Source: Gentiana macrophylla (lineage: Eukaryota; Streptophyta; Magnoliopsida; Gentianales; Gentianaceae). Taken from it: DNA of 64,000 nucleotides. Numbering within the stretch: the first letter of the stretch is position 1; every line of letters begins with the position of its first letter. The notes under the pieces are model-generated. The model did not search any database, was not told where the DNA came from, and saw only the letters and a list, made by a program, of their open reading frames with translations. Shown here piece by piece: positions 24,173 through 35,678 of the stretch. Made by a program: the position numbers and the translations under genes. The stretch lies in the NCBI GenBank assembly GCA_026214975.1, contig JAOBSW010000496.1, positions 1 through 64,000 of the forward strand, read 5' to 3'.

Positions 24173-24760
24173 TCATTTGGCGATGAGTCTGATGAGACTA
24201 CCTATCATCATACGTATAAGGTCGATCAACATCTTTGCCTTCTTTATCTTCATCAATCGATATTTGTACTCATAGGAGTTGATATCCACTGGTACTATTT
24301 TCCATACCAAACTTCTTGGTGACTCCTTGGTGTACTTGGTTTGATGAATGAAGATTCCATCTTTCATCTGTTTAACTTGCAATCCTAAAAAGTAGTTCAT
24401 ATCTCCCATCATACTCATTTGAAATTTGCTCTTCATTAGATTTGCAAACTTTTCACATAGCAATTCATTTTCAGAACCAAAGATTATGTCATCAACATAA
24501 ATCATGTACCCGGCCAGCGTCTTTATCCTTCTCATTGATTACGAAAGAGTCTTATCAATGGTGCCTTTTGTAAAGCCATTGTCCACCAAGAATTGAGATA
24601 GAGTCTCATACCATGCTCTTGGTGCTTGTTTCAAGCCATAAAGTGCTTTATTGAGTCTATACACTTTATCTTCTTGATCTTTAACTTCAAATCCAGGAGG
24701 TTGCTGAACATACACTTCCTCCTCTAAAATGCCATTCAAAAATGCACTTTTGACATCCAT
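24173..24760 (-). pseudogene. Copia reverse transcriptase (SIRE/Maximus-like element)
   Basis: Two frames cover the core. 24760-24539 has the [10 protein letters not shown] and [12 protein letters not shown] motifs. 24535-24173 has the catalytic YVDDIIFGS (YVDD at about 24499-24488) and the YFLGLQV segment. A stop or frameshift separates them at about 24535-24540. The N-terminal part of the domain extends upstream to about 25050 in broken frames. The motifs are those of RVT_2, the Copia type. Confidence 0.88.
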
Positions 24761-25049
24761 TTGATATACCTTGAAGTTTTATATGCGGCATGTGGGGAAT
24801 AATCGATAGCTTCCAATCTTGCAGCAGGTGCATAAGTTTCATCAAAATCTATTCCTTGACTTGAGAATAGCCTTTTGCAACTAGTCTAGCCTTAATCCTT
24901 TCAATGGTACAGATTCATCAAGTTTGTTTACGTATACCCATTTAGTACCAATGATATTTGCATGACTAGGCCTTTCAACTAGTGTCCAAACTTGATTTCT
25001 TTCAAATTCATTTAACTCTTCTTGCATAGAAATTATCAATCACTGGATG

Positions 25050-26111
25050 CGAAATTGCTTCTTCAATAACTTTAGGTTCAACTTGAGATAGAAAACAAGT
25101 AAACATTGCTTCTAATTGTCTTCTAGTCCTCACACCTTGCTATACATTGCCAATAACTTGTTCAGCAGGGTGATTCCTTAACCATTATGGATTCTGGTTA
25201 GTTTGATTCTCGGGAACCTCATCTTGATGAAGTCTGCTGTTGCTTCTTCAATAGAGGCGTTCGGTGAGATCCTTGAATTACTGATTGTTGCATCGGTAGT
25301 ATCATCACGGGGGTGTTCGGCGAGGCGATGTCGAAACTTTTAAATCATTAACCCTTTCCAAGACTTCAACACAATTTGGATCAGTGACTTCAAGGTTCTC
25401 AGCAGGTTCACAACCTTCATCTTCCATACCAGTGAACTTAGGTTCATCAAACACAACATGTATAGTTTCTTCATGTTTTAGTGACCTTTTGTTCAGTACC
25501 CTGAAGCCTTACTGACTGAAGAGTATCCCAAGAAAGTTCCTTCATCTGATTTAGGTTGGAATGTCTTCAAATGCTCCTTATGATTCAAGATAAAACATTT
25601 ACTTCCAAATGGATGGAAATAGGATATATTTAGTTTCCTTCATTCCAAATCTCATAAGGTGTCTTGACACCTTAGCATTCAACTTTGAGGTTCTGTTTTG
25701 TGTATAGCATGTTGTATTAAGCGCTTGAGACCCGATACCTTTTAGCGACAATGCTTCACAAATCATTGTTCTTCTGCTTCCTTTAAGGTCTGTTTCTTCT
25801 TTCGGCAACCCTATTTTCTTTGAGGTGTACCGGCAATGACAAGTTGGTGTAGTACACCATTACATTCTGATATTCTCTTATAACTTTATTGAGAAACTTC
25901 GGTACCCTTATGCGATCTTATCTTTACTCTTTGTCAAACTTTTCTCATTTTGTAATCTCTTCAAAAGATCAGGCATCATCTTGAGTGTTTCACTTTTCTT
26001 GTTCATAAATATCACCCAAGTGTATACAGAGTGATCATCCACAACCACTAAGGTGTATTTCTTTCTGTAACACTTGTTGGTGTACTTTGGTCCAAATATA
26101 TCCATATGCAT
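25050..26111 (-). pseudogene. Copia integrase (SIRE/Maximus-like element)
   Basis: 26111-25908 encodes the start of the catalytic core, with MDIFGP (first catalytic Asp) and VVVDDHSVYTWV. The part that should carry the second Asp and the NxxPQQNG/Glu motif (25900-25810) is scrambled, and 25808-25599 holds a recognisable but altered C-terminal core segment. The stretch down to 25050 would encode the C-terminal region and linker to reverse transcriptase, and contains text such as GTCGAAAC and GGCGAGGCGATG that looks disturbed at former CAG/CTG sites. The product would have joined the cDNA to host DNA. Confidence 0.75.
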
Positions 26112-26143
26112 CGGCTCAAGACTCTATTAGTTGATTGCTTAGT

Positions 26144-26362
26144 CTATGATTTGAAGCTAGATTTAGTTTGTTTACCTTGCTGACATGCATCACATATAGT
26201 ATCTTTCTTGAATGTGATCTCAGGTAAACCAATCACCAGTTTCTTCTTCACCAACTGATTGATGTCATCAAAATTTAAGTGATTCAACTTTTTGTGCCAT
26301 AACCAATTGAGTTTCGACTTGGTATGCACAATCAGACGAGTTTCGAGGCTATGATAGACCAA
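26144..26362 (-). pseudogene. GAG-pre-integrase (zinc finger) domain
   Basis: 72 codons with the HHCC arrangement of the Copia integrase N-terminal zinc finger: LWHKKLNHLN, then CDACQQGKQ. It overlaps the end of the protease frame and sits just upstream of the integrase core, as in Copia elements generally. Confidence 0.85.
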
Positions 26363-26709
26363 TCCACAACATACATGTTTTGTTGTCTTCTACCAACCAA
26401 TACAACTTGATCACCTCTTTCACTAATGACAATACAATTGTTCTTGTCAAAAGTGACCTTGTATCCCATGTCATAGAATTGTCCAGTGCTAAGCAAGTTG
26501 TAGTCCAGTCCTTCCACATATGCAACATTCTTGATTGTAAGTCCATTCCTCACAAGTGTGCCATATCCTCTTGTATATACAGGTGTATTTTTGTTGCCAA
26601 AATTCACCCTTGGACCATCTTTTGTCACAAAATTTGACAAACAGTTCTTGTTCTTTGTCATATATCTGGAACATCCCTTTGTCAAAGTACCAGGACACCT
26701 ACAAAACAA
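26332..26709 (-). pseudogene. Copia aspartic protease region
   Basis: A 125-codon open frame. The usual catalytic DSGCSRHMT appears as KGCSRYMTKN, so the Asp-Ser of the active site is lost or shifted at about 26680. Downstream, the NVAYVEGLDYNLLSTGQFYD segment (LLSxxQ motif) is well kept. The enzyme would have cut the polyprotein into its parts. Confidence 0.8.
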
Positions 26710-26721
26710 AGTTAATACATT

Positions 26722-27599
26722 TTAGGTACCCAAACCTGTTTGGGTCCATAATGGTCGATGGTAAGCATGACCCACAGGATGTTTCCATACGGTCTTCTCT
26801 AAAAGTGTCATACTTTGGTTCATACACGTATTCCACACATCCATAGGTTCTAATGATGGGTGTGTAGGATTCACATATGTTTTACGGCCTTTTGGTTTAT
26901 AATCTTTGTTTGAAGTGACTTTTGTTGTTAAAAGCATTAGCATAACCATTAGTTTGTTGTCTGTTAGGGGACGATACGTAGTATGGAGTCTGCTTTGAGG
27001 TCTTGTGTAAGTCTCTGCTTGATCCCATTGCTTAGGTTTTACCACTAGCGGCATGGTTATTCTTCTTGTTTCTAGCATTAGATACAGGAATATTCCAATC
27101 ATCATCGGTGAGGAGCAGTCTACCTTTCCCACGAGATAAGTATCCCTTGAATGATTAACATTTTTGGGTTTAGGATTCTTATCCTTGGAATATTTCTATT
27201 TCTTACCCATACGTAGTCAGTGAGACTTGGTAGCGAGTCGGCTATCGGCGAGTTTAGAAACACCTGTGATCCTATTTTTGGATTTGTTCCTTTTATTAGG
27301 AGTGTTGACTTCTTTGACTTACGATTTTGCTTCCTTGAAGCATTCTTAGTAGGTTTTACTGCCTCAGCAACCTTACTGGGAGTTGGATCTTGTGCAGGTA
27401 CAAACTTAGGACCAATTCTGGCACTAGGTTCAGTAGCCTTACTGGATCCACTCTTTTTGGATTTTTGAGTTCTAAATCCAAGCCCTATTCTATCACCATA
27501 AGGCTTTCCAGATTTGTATGCGGTAGAGGAACAAGGCGGATCGGTGATTCGAGAGGATCTTGGATGTTCGGCGAGGCTTATCTTGATTCTGTCCAACAT
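26722..27599 (-). pseudogene. Gag-protease linker of the SIRE/Maximus-like element
   Basis: Two open frames, 27132-26722 and 27599-27120, with a basic, Ser/Pro/Lys-rich composition (for example NRKSKKSTLLIKG). Long linkers of this type occur between the zinc knuckle of gag and protease in SIRE-type elements. No enzyme motif is visible. The frames meet at 27120-27132, consistent with one original frame and a frameshift. Confidence 0.6.
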
Positions 27600-28086
27600 C
27601 TTTTCCTTACCTTTGAGAACCCTTAATTGACATTAAATCTTTCAACTTCTACTTGAAGAGCTTCTTTTTCAGCCTTCACAATCTCATAACCATATTGTAT
27701 TTTCCTCAGTTGATTGAGGATGGCATCCAAAGCTTCTTCATTGTAAGAGTTTCTAGGATTTGAACCACAAGTTGATTCACAATCACTTCAGTAGGAGTGT
27801 TAATTGATCTGATATTGTATACCTCCTCTGTCTCATCCATATTAGCCATTAATGCATAATCTTCCATTTCGACAACCAATGTTGTGTCATCGATTCATTT
27901 CCTTTTGATTCCACTTGTTTACGATTCATCTTCGGCAACCATAGCCTTATTGCCATATCTTCTTTGTTGGCTTTTGGTCTTGATGAGTGCAGACGATCAG
28001 TCGATACGTCGGACTTTTTGCAATTGAAGCCTGAGATAGTCGGGTTCCTTACTTTGATTTAACTCGGGACATTCGGGTTTGAAGTG
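27600..28086 (-). other. Degenerate gag C-terminal region
   Basis: About 490 bases without a usable frame. Its place between the zinc knuckle and the linker means it should be gag coding sequence, but stops are frequent and I can support no domain. Confidence 0.5.
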
Positions 28087-28995
28087 TCACGGTTTCTTAC
28101 AATGAAAACATAGATAATCATTGTCTTTCTTTGGTTCTTCTTTCTTCTTTTCTTTGAATTTCTTGTTAAAATTCCTTGGAGAACACTTTCCACCTTTCAT
28201 TATTACGATCTTCTTGCTCGGTAGTGCAATGCTCTTGCATCTCATCCGGTAAGTCATCTTTAGCCGATGCTTCTTCTTGATGTGAGGCGACCCGGTCTTG
28301 TAGTTTTTGGCTCTTCCTTTTGGTAGTAGGTGACAACTTCTTTTTAATTCATATGCCTTAAGATATGAGAATAACTTGAATGTATCCTCTTCATGCAGTC
28401 TTCTCATTTCTTCTATATTTATCACCTTCATCTTCCATCCATCACATAGCGAGTAAAGCTTCCAAGATTTTTGTGTTGATTTCTTCTTTTGAGTAAATAA
28501 CACTTTCGGCGAGGTGATTTCATCGAAGTGCATTGAACCTAGATTCTATTTGTTCAATGGTTTCATTGGGTTTCATTTCAAACTTTTGGAACATCTTCTT
28601 TGCCACACTTGATTTTATTCTTCTTGATTTCATCGGTGCCTTCACCAGATCAAGCTGTATTTTGTCCCAAAGTTCTTTATTTGTTTTGCAATCTTTAACC
28701 TTCATGTACATATTGCTATCAAGGTTCTATAAATGATATCAATAGCAATATTGTTGAGGTTTGCTCTCTTTCTATCTTGACATTCCATTCTCTTTTTGGT
28801 TTTGGAATGTCTTGAGTCTCATCTCCCCTTTATTCTGACTTTGACAATCTCGGTGGTCCATCTATCAACACATCCATCATTTCATCATGAGTTGCGGGAA
28901 GTTAAGCACTGCATTCGGCGTTTATATTCATCAAATCTATCTAGAGAACACATCGACATAGTTCTAGCATCTTTGGTTGTTATCCATGATGCAAG
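28087..28995 (-). pseudogene. Copia gag (SIRE/Maximus-like element)
   Basis: 28711-28520 encodes the UBN2/gag-polypeptide segment (NKELWDKIQLDL, then FEMKPNETIEQIESRFNALR). 28533-28087 continues with a Lys/Arg-rich tail and the start of a CCHC zinc knuckle (YLCFHCKKP). A likely start, MDNNQR, is at about 28991, followed by broken frames. Gag packages the RNA into virus-like particles in the cytoplasm. The primer binding site lies just upstream at 29079-29092, giving a leader of under 100 bases. Confidence 0.75.
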
Positions 28996-29078
28996 TCTTT
29001 GAAAATCGGTGATTTGAAAAAGTTTCAAAGTATTTTCTCAAGTACAACAAGTAGGATTACTTCAAAAGCAGGAAGCCT

Positions 29079-29092
29079 TGCTCCAATACCAA
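29079..29092 (-). other. Primer binding site of the SIRE/Maximus-like element, tRNA-Met type
   Basis: On the minus strand it reads TTGGTATTGGAGCA, a close match to the initiator tRNA-Met complement TGGTATCAGAGC, one base inside the 5' LTR. Confidence 0.85.
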
Positions 29093-29385
29093 TTGTTGGT
29101 CCTTGAAAAGGCTTTGGTTAAGTTTAGAGGGGTGAATAAACTTAACACTTAAAACTTTGGAGTTAACAAACTCGGCAACTTTAGCGACTCTTTGATACCT
29201 CGGTTGTCTGCGATACCTCGATAACTTTCTTTGATACGATAGTCTTGGTGAGTTGAGTTTACTGAATTTGTGCAGTGGAATTATATCAAAAATTAAGCCT
29301 TATTACTTGTTGTTAAATATGATACTAAGTATTAGATACTCAGTAGTGTATGTGTGTGATTTCAGTTGCTAGATTCAGTAGGTTG

Positions 29386-29845
29386 ATTTGAGCTACCTTA
29401 TGATTTGAGTAAGGTAGGGTGTTATCACGAAACATCCTATTCTACTATGATGGGTAAGAGCTCATTCTGATGTGCGTAAAAAAAAAAAAAAAGAAAGCGA
29501 AAAAATTTAAGACTAAGTTATCGTCTAACTTATACCCAGTATAAACCGAATGATATGCTGTGGGGATTATCCTCTGAGTGTGTCTTGGGAAGACTTTGTG
29601 TGGAGCATTGCTGCATACACACCTAGGATAGTCATTAAAATTATTCGAGAAGATACTTGTTTGAGAGGATTGTGGAGATTGAAAAGGGCTTGTCACACAC
29701 ACCGAATCTATCTCTATGATGGTATCACTTGCTATAGTTGTTGTATCTTTTGTCACGTGAGTTAGGGATCTATGTGGATTGCATTAAAGTGAGCCAGTTT
29801 TGATTGTTTTGTTCGGGACGAACAAAAAGCTAAGTGTGGGGGAGT
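29386..29845 (+). other. 3' internal end of the fold-back Gypsy element
   Basis: 460 bases ending in the polypurine tract. A poly-A run is at about 29479-29493. Open frames here are short (29550-29765) and carry no known domain. Confidence 0.6.
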
Positions 29846-30551
29846 TGTTCTCGGTGAATTTTATGATTATATTGCAATATTTCATAACAATAATCCCCGT
29901 GTTTTAGTAATTTTTATAGAAAATTATGTATTAATTGAATAAATGGAAGAAATGGTTGTAGAGTTACAAAAAGTGTAAAACGTGCCAATTACGTGCTTAA
30001 AATGATGATTTTATGTTGGTTTGAGTTGTGTTACACTTTGGTATGTTTTCAATGGCGTCGCGGTGTTAAATGCGGTGAGGAAAAGTTGAATTTGAAGGTC
30101 TTTGGGCGAGCGTCACGAAGTATTAAATTGGCGTCGAGAAAATTTGAGCGTGCGTTTGATGTCCGTCCACGGGCGGGCGTCCGGAAATAGTGGTGGCGTC
30201 CTTTGGAAGAATTTTGATTCGAGATTGATGATTTTTAGTGGATTGGCGTCGATTTTGTCCAAATTAATGAAGGTCGGGCGTCGACATGACTCGCCCGATT
30301 CGAAGAATTTTGTGAAGGCTGGATGGCGTCCACCCTCTTGGGCCGGGCGTCAAGGCCGACTTAACCTAGCCGACCTAAAATCCTATAAATAGCGTATGGG
30401 AAACCTAAAGATCATCATAATTCGGCCCGCACTTTTTAATGAAGCGGCGGCCATAATTCATACCACATTATTCCGGCCACACCAAAGCCTAATTAGAAGA
30501 TGAATTCTTCCAATCCAATAATCATGTTCATCAACATGATTGTTGGCTAAA
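29846..30551 (+). repeat. Left arm of the inverted LTR repeat
   Basis: Its reverse complement is 30993-31714. Landmarks shared by the arms are the CCTATAAATAGC TATA-like box (30381-30392 here) and the CATGTTCATCAACATG palindrome near 30525-30540, so the arm holds the U3 promoter region of the LTR. Confidence 0.85.
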
Positions 30552-30992
30552 CAGTTCGCAGTAGGACAACAGGATGAAGCCAACACAACACCATCACAAC
30601 CAAGGGATTTTCGAGTAGCAATTGTTTAGTGAGTTTGAATTTTAATTTCTTTATCAATTGAATAGATTTGAATGTTTGTTTTATTAGATTGAGAAATCAA
30701 TGAAACGTTTACCTGTTTTGAATTTTAATGATAATTGGATTCATACATAGAACCGTTCTTTTGATACGATTAGTAATAATTCAAGAAGTTGTTTATTATT
30801 GATTGGGTAGGAGATTCGGAGACGAACTCGTGATCATGTTCTTAAATTGTTAATTTTGTTTTACTTGAGAAAGAAAACGAAAGCTAAGGAAACTAGATCG
30901 AATTTAGGTTAGATCATACCAAGAAATATAATTCAATTCATGACTTGGTTGGGTGGTGGTTGTTTGGTGGATTCGTGTCGTTCTACTGTTCT

Positions 30993-31714
30993 TTTAGCCA
31001 ACAATCATGTTGATGAACATGATTATTGGATTGGAAGAATTCATCTTCTAATTAGGCTTTAGTGTGAATTTGGAATAATGTGGTATGAATTCTGGTTGCT
31101 TTGCTCTATTAAAAAGTCTGATTTGGAATTATGATGATCTTTAGGGTTTCCCATCTGTTTTGCTATTTATAGGATTTTAGGTCGGCTAGGAGTTAAAGTC
31201 GGCCTTGGGCGCCCGTCCAAGAGGGTGGACGCCGATCCGATCATCACAAAATTCTTTGAATCGGGCGAGTCATGTCAGGCGCCCGTCCTTCATTAATTTG
31301 GACAAAATCGAGGCCTTGATCCACTAAAAATCTGTCAATCTGAATCAAAATTCTTCCGGTGGGCGCGATCCACTATTCGGGCGCCCGTCGAGGGACGGGA
31401 CATCAAGCGCTGCGTTCGACTTTACGGACGCCAATTTAATACTTCAGGCGTTAAATCGGCACCTTCAAATTCAACTTTTCCTCAGCCGCATTTAACACCT
31501 GCACGTCATTGAAAACATACCAAAGTGTAACACAACTCAAACCAACATAAAATCATCATTTTAAGCACGTAATTGGCACGTTTTACACTTTTTGTAACTC
31601 TACAACCATTTCTTCCATTTATTCAATTAATACATAATTTTCTATAAAAATTACTAAAACACGGGGATTATTGTTATGAAATATTGCAATATAAATCATA
31701 AAATTCACGAGACA
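30993..31714 (-). repeat. Right arm of the inverted LTR repeat
   Basis: Inverted copy of 29846-30551, with scattered differences that again fall mainly in GC-rich or CAG/CTG contexts (for example 31180-31460). The TATA-like box is present on the minus strand near 31160-31175. Confidence 0.85.
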
Positions 31715-32420
31715 GCTTATTTCTTTATGTCGAATCCTTTTTAATGATGCGGTCGGTCCACCCTTGACTTATATCCATTGGACAAAATCCTGAATCATCC
31801 CAACGTCCTTTAATCTCAACCAATGATTTGTTTGATAAGTCAGAGGTTGTTAGCTGTCATTTTCAATGTAATCTTCCAATGTAATCTTGAATTAATCGAG
31901 GTATATTATCAGCAGGTTCATCAGTCTGCTGTAATACCTACAGCAATTTGTTGTGTATCAAATACAATGCAGCTGATTTCTTTTATCTAACTTTTATTTG
32001 TGAAGTTAGATTACACCTTTTTGCAAATAACTAAGTTCCAATCACCATCCAACTAAAGGAACTTAGACCTTCTACACAAGGTATATGTAATCAGTTTAGG
32101 TCATCACAGACTTGCCTAAATTCTGATTCCATATCCTTGACTTTAATTACTAAGTTTGATCTCTTAGGCTTCATTAACAGAGTTTGAGCCTCGATTGCCG
32201 GTCTTGACGAGGTTCTGATAAGTCTCTTGACCTAACTATCCTACTGACCTAGACTAGTCTGCTAAACTAAGTCAGCTGACCTTTACAGTGCTTGTTTGAT
32301 CAAACCTATGCAAATATCAAACTCTAATAAACCTATACATTTGATCTAGACATCTTTTTGCCTTTGCACTATAACAGTTAGTCTGGCACTCATCACTAAA
32401 ACATAGAAATAAGTCCAACA

Positions 32421-32425
32421 ATCGT
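32421..32425. other. Target site duplication (right) of the SIRE/Maximus-like element
   Basis: ATCGT, identical to 16978-16982. Joining the flanks gives continuous Athila-like 3' sequence. Confidence 0.9.
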
Positions 32426-32650
32426 GAAGGGAAAAACCACATATATCTCTAGTCAGATGGCTGAAGATATATGTGATGAAAAAAACCTTGCGATTGTCGT
32501 GCTACTTTATTGACTCAAAATAAAATAAACAAAAGCAATAAATAAGGGTTTAGAAATAGTTCTGAGTTTATAGTCGTCAGTTCAACTGTACTAATAGGGC
32601 TCCTTCATTCATATTCCGGCTCCTCTAACGTAATGACTTCCAATTCAGGG
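32426..32650 (-). other. Start of the 3' untranslated region of the Athila-like element
   Basis: The segment from the end of the integrase frame to the Copia insertion point. It includes a small inverted pair, ACATATATCTCTAGTC / GAAGATATATGTGATG (about 32451-32478). No coding sequence is supported. Confidence 0.6.
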
Positions 32651-34265
32651 TTATGTGTGCTCTAGGTAATGTTTCAACCTGTGGCCGTTAACTGTGAAAG
32701 TTTGCCCAGAGTGTTCTTGTCTAACTTCACATGCACCGGAATTGAAGACTTTCGTGATTCCATGTGGTCCATACAATCTAGACTTCAACTTTCCAGGAAA
32801 AAGACGAAGATGCGAGTTGTATACCAGCACTTTATCTCCTACTTGAAATGTGCGGTTCAGAATCTTCTTATCATGCAGGCGTTTCGTTCTTTCCTGATAA
32901 ATCCTTGCATTCTCATATGCATGAAGTGTAAACTCTTCCAATCTATTCAATTCTAGCATTCTCTTTTCACCGGTTAAATCCTTATCCATGTTTAGAAATC
33001 TCGTAGCCCACAGCGCACGGTGCTCGAGTTCTACCGGTAAATGACATCCTTTTCCAAACACTATCATGTACGGTGAAATCCCAATCGTGGTCCTATAAGT
33101 TGTTCTGTACGCCCAAAGAGCGTCATCTAATTTCAAAGACCAATCTCTCCTCGTGGGATTCACAGTATTCTCTAAAACCTTTTAATCTCTCTGTTCGTGA
33201 CTTCTACTTGTCCACTCGTCTGGGGGTAAAATGCTACTGAAATCTTATGTCTAACCCATATCTCATCATCAACTTCTCAAACAACCTATTAAAGAAATGA
33301 CTCCCTCCGTCACTAATTATGGCTCTGGGCACTCCAAACCTCGTCAAAATATTTTTCTTAAGAAATCTCAGGACAACCCTGGCATCATTAGTAGGTGAAG
33401 CTACTACTTCCACCCATTTGGAAACATAATCGACTGCTACCAGGATGTAACAATTTGATTCTGACGATGTGAATGTCCCAACAAAATAAATTCCCTAAAC
33501 ATCGAATAACTTCAGTTCTAAGATACTCTGCAGTGGCATCTCGTTCCGCTTAGAAATATTACCAGTCATTTGACATGAATGACAGGCTCTTGTAAACTCG
33601 TAAGCAGATTTATGAATTGTTGGCCAGAAGAATCAACACTACAGTACCTTTGTTGCTGTCTTGTCTGGGCCATAATGACCTCTAGCTTCTCTAGCATGAC
33701 ACCTATGCAAAATACTTGGAATCTCATCATCATGGACGCATCTCCTAAGAATGGCATCAGGGCACAATTTGTATAGGTAGGGATCGTCCCAATGATAATG
33801 CTTCAGATATGTGAAGAACTTTTTCTTATCTACATTATTGAATTCTGGTGGTAGGTACTTTCCTGCTAAGTAATTGAAAATGTTAGCAAACCAAGGGTAT
33901 ACCTTGCCCACTCTTGATGTATGATATCGGGTCTGAGATTCAACTCGAGCTACCACTGAGACAGAAAAAAGTTGTTCATCAGGAAAGCTTTCCCTGATCT
34001 CAGTCGATTGCTCTTCTTCTAGCAAATTTAATCTTGACAGGTGTTCAGCCACCTGGTTCTCGGATCCCTTTTTATCTTTAATCTCAACATCAAACTCTTG
34101 TAAGAGTAGAATCCATCTCAACAATCTCGGCTTGCAGTCTTGCTTGGTTAAAAGGTATTTCAAAGCTGCATGGTCTGTGAATACAGTGACTTTTGATCCT
34201 ATCAGGTAAGGTGGAAACTTGTCAAATGCAAATATGACTGCTAAGACTTCCTTCTCCGTAGTCAC
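32651..34265 (-). pseudogene. Gypsy RNase H and integrase (Athila-like element)
   Basis: 34265-33639 starts inside RNase H ([27 protein letters not shown] with the catalytic Asp; [13 protein letters not shown]) and runs into the zinc-binding integrase N-terminus ([19 protein letters not shown]). The catalytic core, 33638-33164, is frame-broken. 33163-32651 holds the last part of the core and the C-terminal region ([17 protein letters not shown], then [13 protein letters not shown] [16 protein letters not shown], then [20 protein letters not shown]). The C-terminal part is typical of Athila/Tat integrases, and no chromodomain is seen. At least two frame breaks make it inactive. Confidence 0.9.
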
Positions 34266-34274
34266 GTAATTCCT

Positions 34275-35657
34275 CTAGGCACTGTTAAGGGTACGACTGG
34301 CGTAGTAGATAGGCTTAAATATTTTATCCTCCCTTTGTCCCAGGGCTGCTCCAACTGTCGTGTCGCTTGCATCACACATAAGCTCGAAAGGTTTGTTCCA
34401 ATCTGGGGCTACCAGAATTGGGGCGGTTATAAGCATTTGCTTCAATGTGTTGAATGCTTTCTTGCACTCTTCTCCAAATATGAAAGATACATCCTTTGCA
34501 AATAATTCAGTCAAAGGTCTAGAGATTTTCGAGAAGTCCTTGATAAACCTCCTATAAAATCCGGCGTGGCCAAGAAAGGCTCGCAACGTCTTTAAGTTCG
34601 TTGGAGGGGGTAACTTCTCTATCACCTCCATCTTTGCTCTATCAACTTCCATTCCTTTCTTTGAAATCCTGTGACCCAACACTATTCCTTCGGTAACCAT
34701 GAAATGGCATTTTTCCCAGTTAAGTACAAGGTTGGTCTCTTCACATCTCTTCAACACTTTACTCAAATTGTCCAAGCATTTATCAAAGATGTCTCCAAAT
34801 ATAGAGAAATCATCCATGAAAATTTCTAGAAAATCCTCCACCATGTCCATAAATAATGACATCATGCACCTTTGGAAAGTTCTTTGGTGCATTACATAAC
34901 AAAAGGCATGCGATTATGCGCATAAAGTTCCATAGGGACATGTGAAAGTTGTTTTCTCGCGGTCCTCGGGAGAAATATGGATCTAATAATAACCAGAATA
35001 TCCATCTAAGAAACAATAAAACGCATGACCAATTAATCTTTCTAACATCTGATCAATCAATGGTAGGGGAAAATGATCTTTACGAGTTGCATCATTCGGT
35101 TTCCTGAAGTCTATACAAACTCGATGACCAGTAATTAGTCTCATAGGGATTAATTCATCAAACTCATTAGGTTGGACAGTGAATCCTCCTTTCTTGGTCA
35201 CCACATGAATCGGGCTTACCCACTCACTGTCTGCAATTGGGAAAATGATTCTCATTTCCAACATCTTTATGATCTCTTCCTTAACAAAATCATTCGGTTG
35301 TGGTGTCAACCTCTTTTGAGGTTGTGCTACCGCTTTCTTCTCAGGATCTACAAAGATCTTATACATGCATACAGATGGGCTTATTCCTCTAATATCCGTA
35401 ATCATCCACCCAAACGCTCCCTTATGCTCTCTCAGTACTCTTAAAAGTTTCTCCTCCTCTAAAGGTGATAATGACGCTGAAATTATAAGGGGGAGAGTAT
35501 CATCTTGTAAGTACACGTACTTCAGGTGAGATGGCAAAGGTTTCAACGTTAATTTCCTTGGTGGCTCTTCTAACGATGATCTTAACAGCTTACCAGTCAA
35601 CTGTAAGTCAAAGAACTTATGCCAAGAAGGTCTATGAATGGTTCCTCCTAAATCCAC
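34275..35657 (-). pseudogene. Gypsy reverse transcriptase (Athila-like element)
   Basis: 35657-34983 carries the linker and first half (WVSPIHVVTKKGG, then VCIDFRKPNDATRKDHFPLP, then a GYSGYY end). 34892-34275 carries the second half with the catalytic FMDDFSIFG (FMDD at about 34820-34809), LGHRISKKG, the AFLGHAGFYRRFI segment and the start of RNase H (LMCDASDTTVGAALGQR). About 90 bases between them are shifted in frame. The motifs are Gypsy type and the FMDDF variant fits Athila/Tat. Confidence 0.92.
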
Positions 35658-35678
35658 AGAAGATATAGGCTCTATTTC

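Larger units (their letters stand above)
29386..31714. mobile_element. Fold-back insert made from an inverted pair of Gypsy LTRs
   Basis: Internal 3' sequence and a polypurine tract (GTGTGGGGGAG, 29834-29844) lead into an LTR that starts TGTTCTCGG at 29846. The first 706 bases of this LTR (29846-30551) recur inverted at 30993-31714, separated by about 440 bases. The right end of the insert is therefore an LTR terminus on the minus strand. The PPT and the preceding GGGACGAACAAAAAGCTAAG resemble Athila/Tat 3' ends. No flanking duplication is evident, and part of the target LTR was deleted. Confidence 0.8.
16983..32420 (-). mobile_element. SIRE/Maximus-like Copia retrotransposon
   Basis: A 15.4 kb minus-strand element with long LTRs (16983-18665; 29094-32420, the latter interrupted). 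It has an initiator tRNA-Met primer site, Copia domain order (gag, protease, integrase, reverse transcriptase, RNase H) and an extra coding region of about 4 kb between RNase H and the 3' LTR. The extra ORF, long LTRs and PPT sequence place it in the SIRE/Maximus group. It sits in the 3' region of the Athila-like element with exact ATCGT duplications. Every frame has stops or frameshifts. Confidence 0.9.
29094..32420 (-). repeat. 5' LTR of the SIRE/Maximus-like element, interrupted
   Basis: 29094-29385 and about 31716-32420 match the two ends of 16983-18665. Between them about 650 bp of LTR is missing and 2.3 kb of fold-back sequence is present. The second part keeps CAG/CTG words where the left LTR has altered bases (compare 32266-32276 with 18521-18530). 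Confidence 0.88.
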
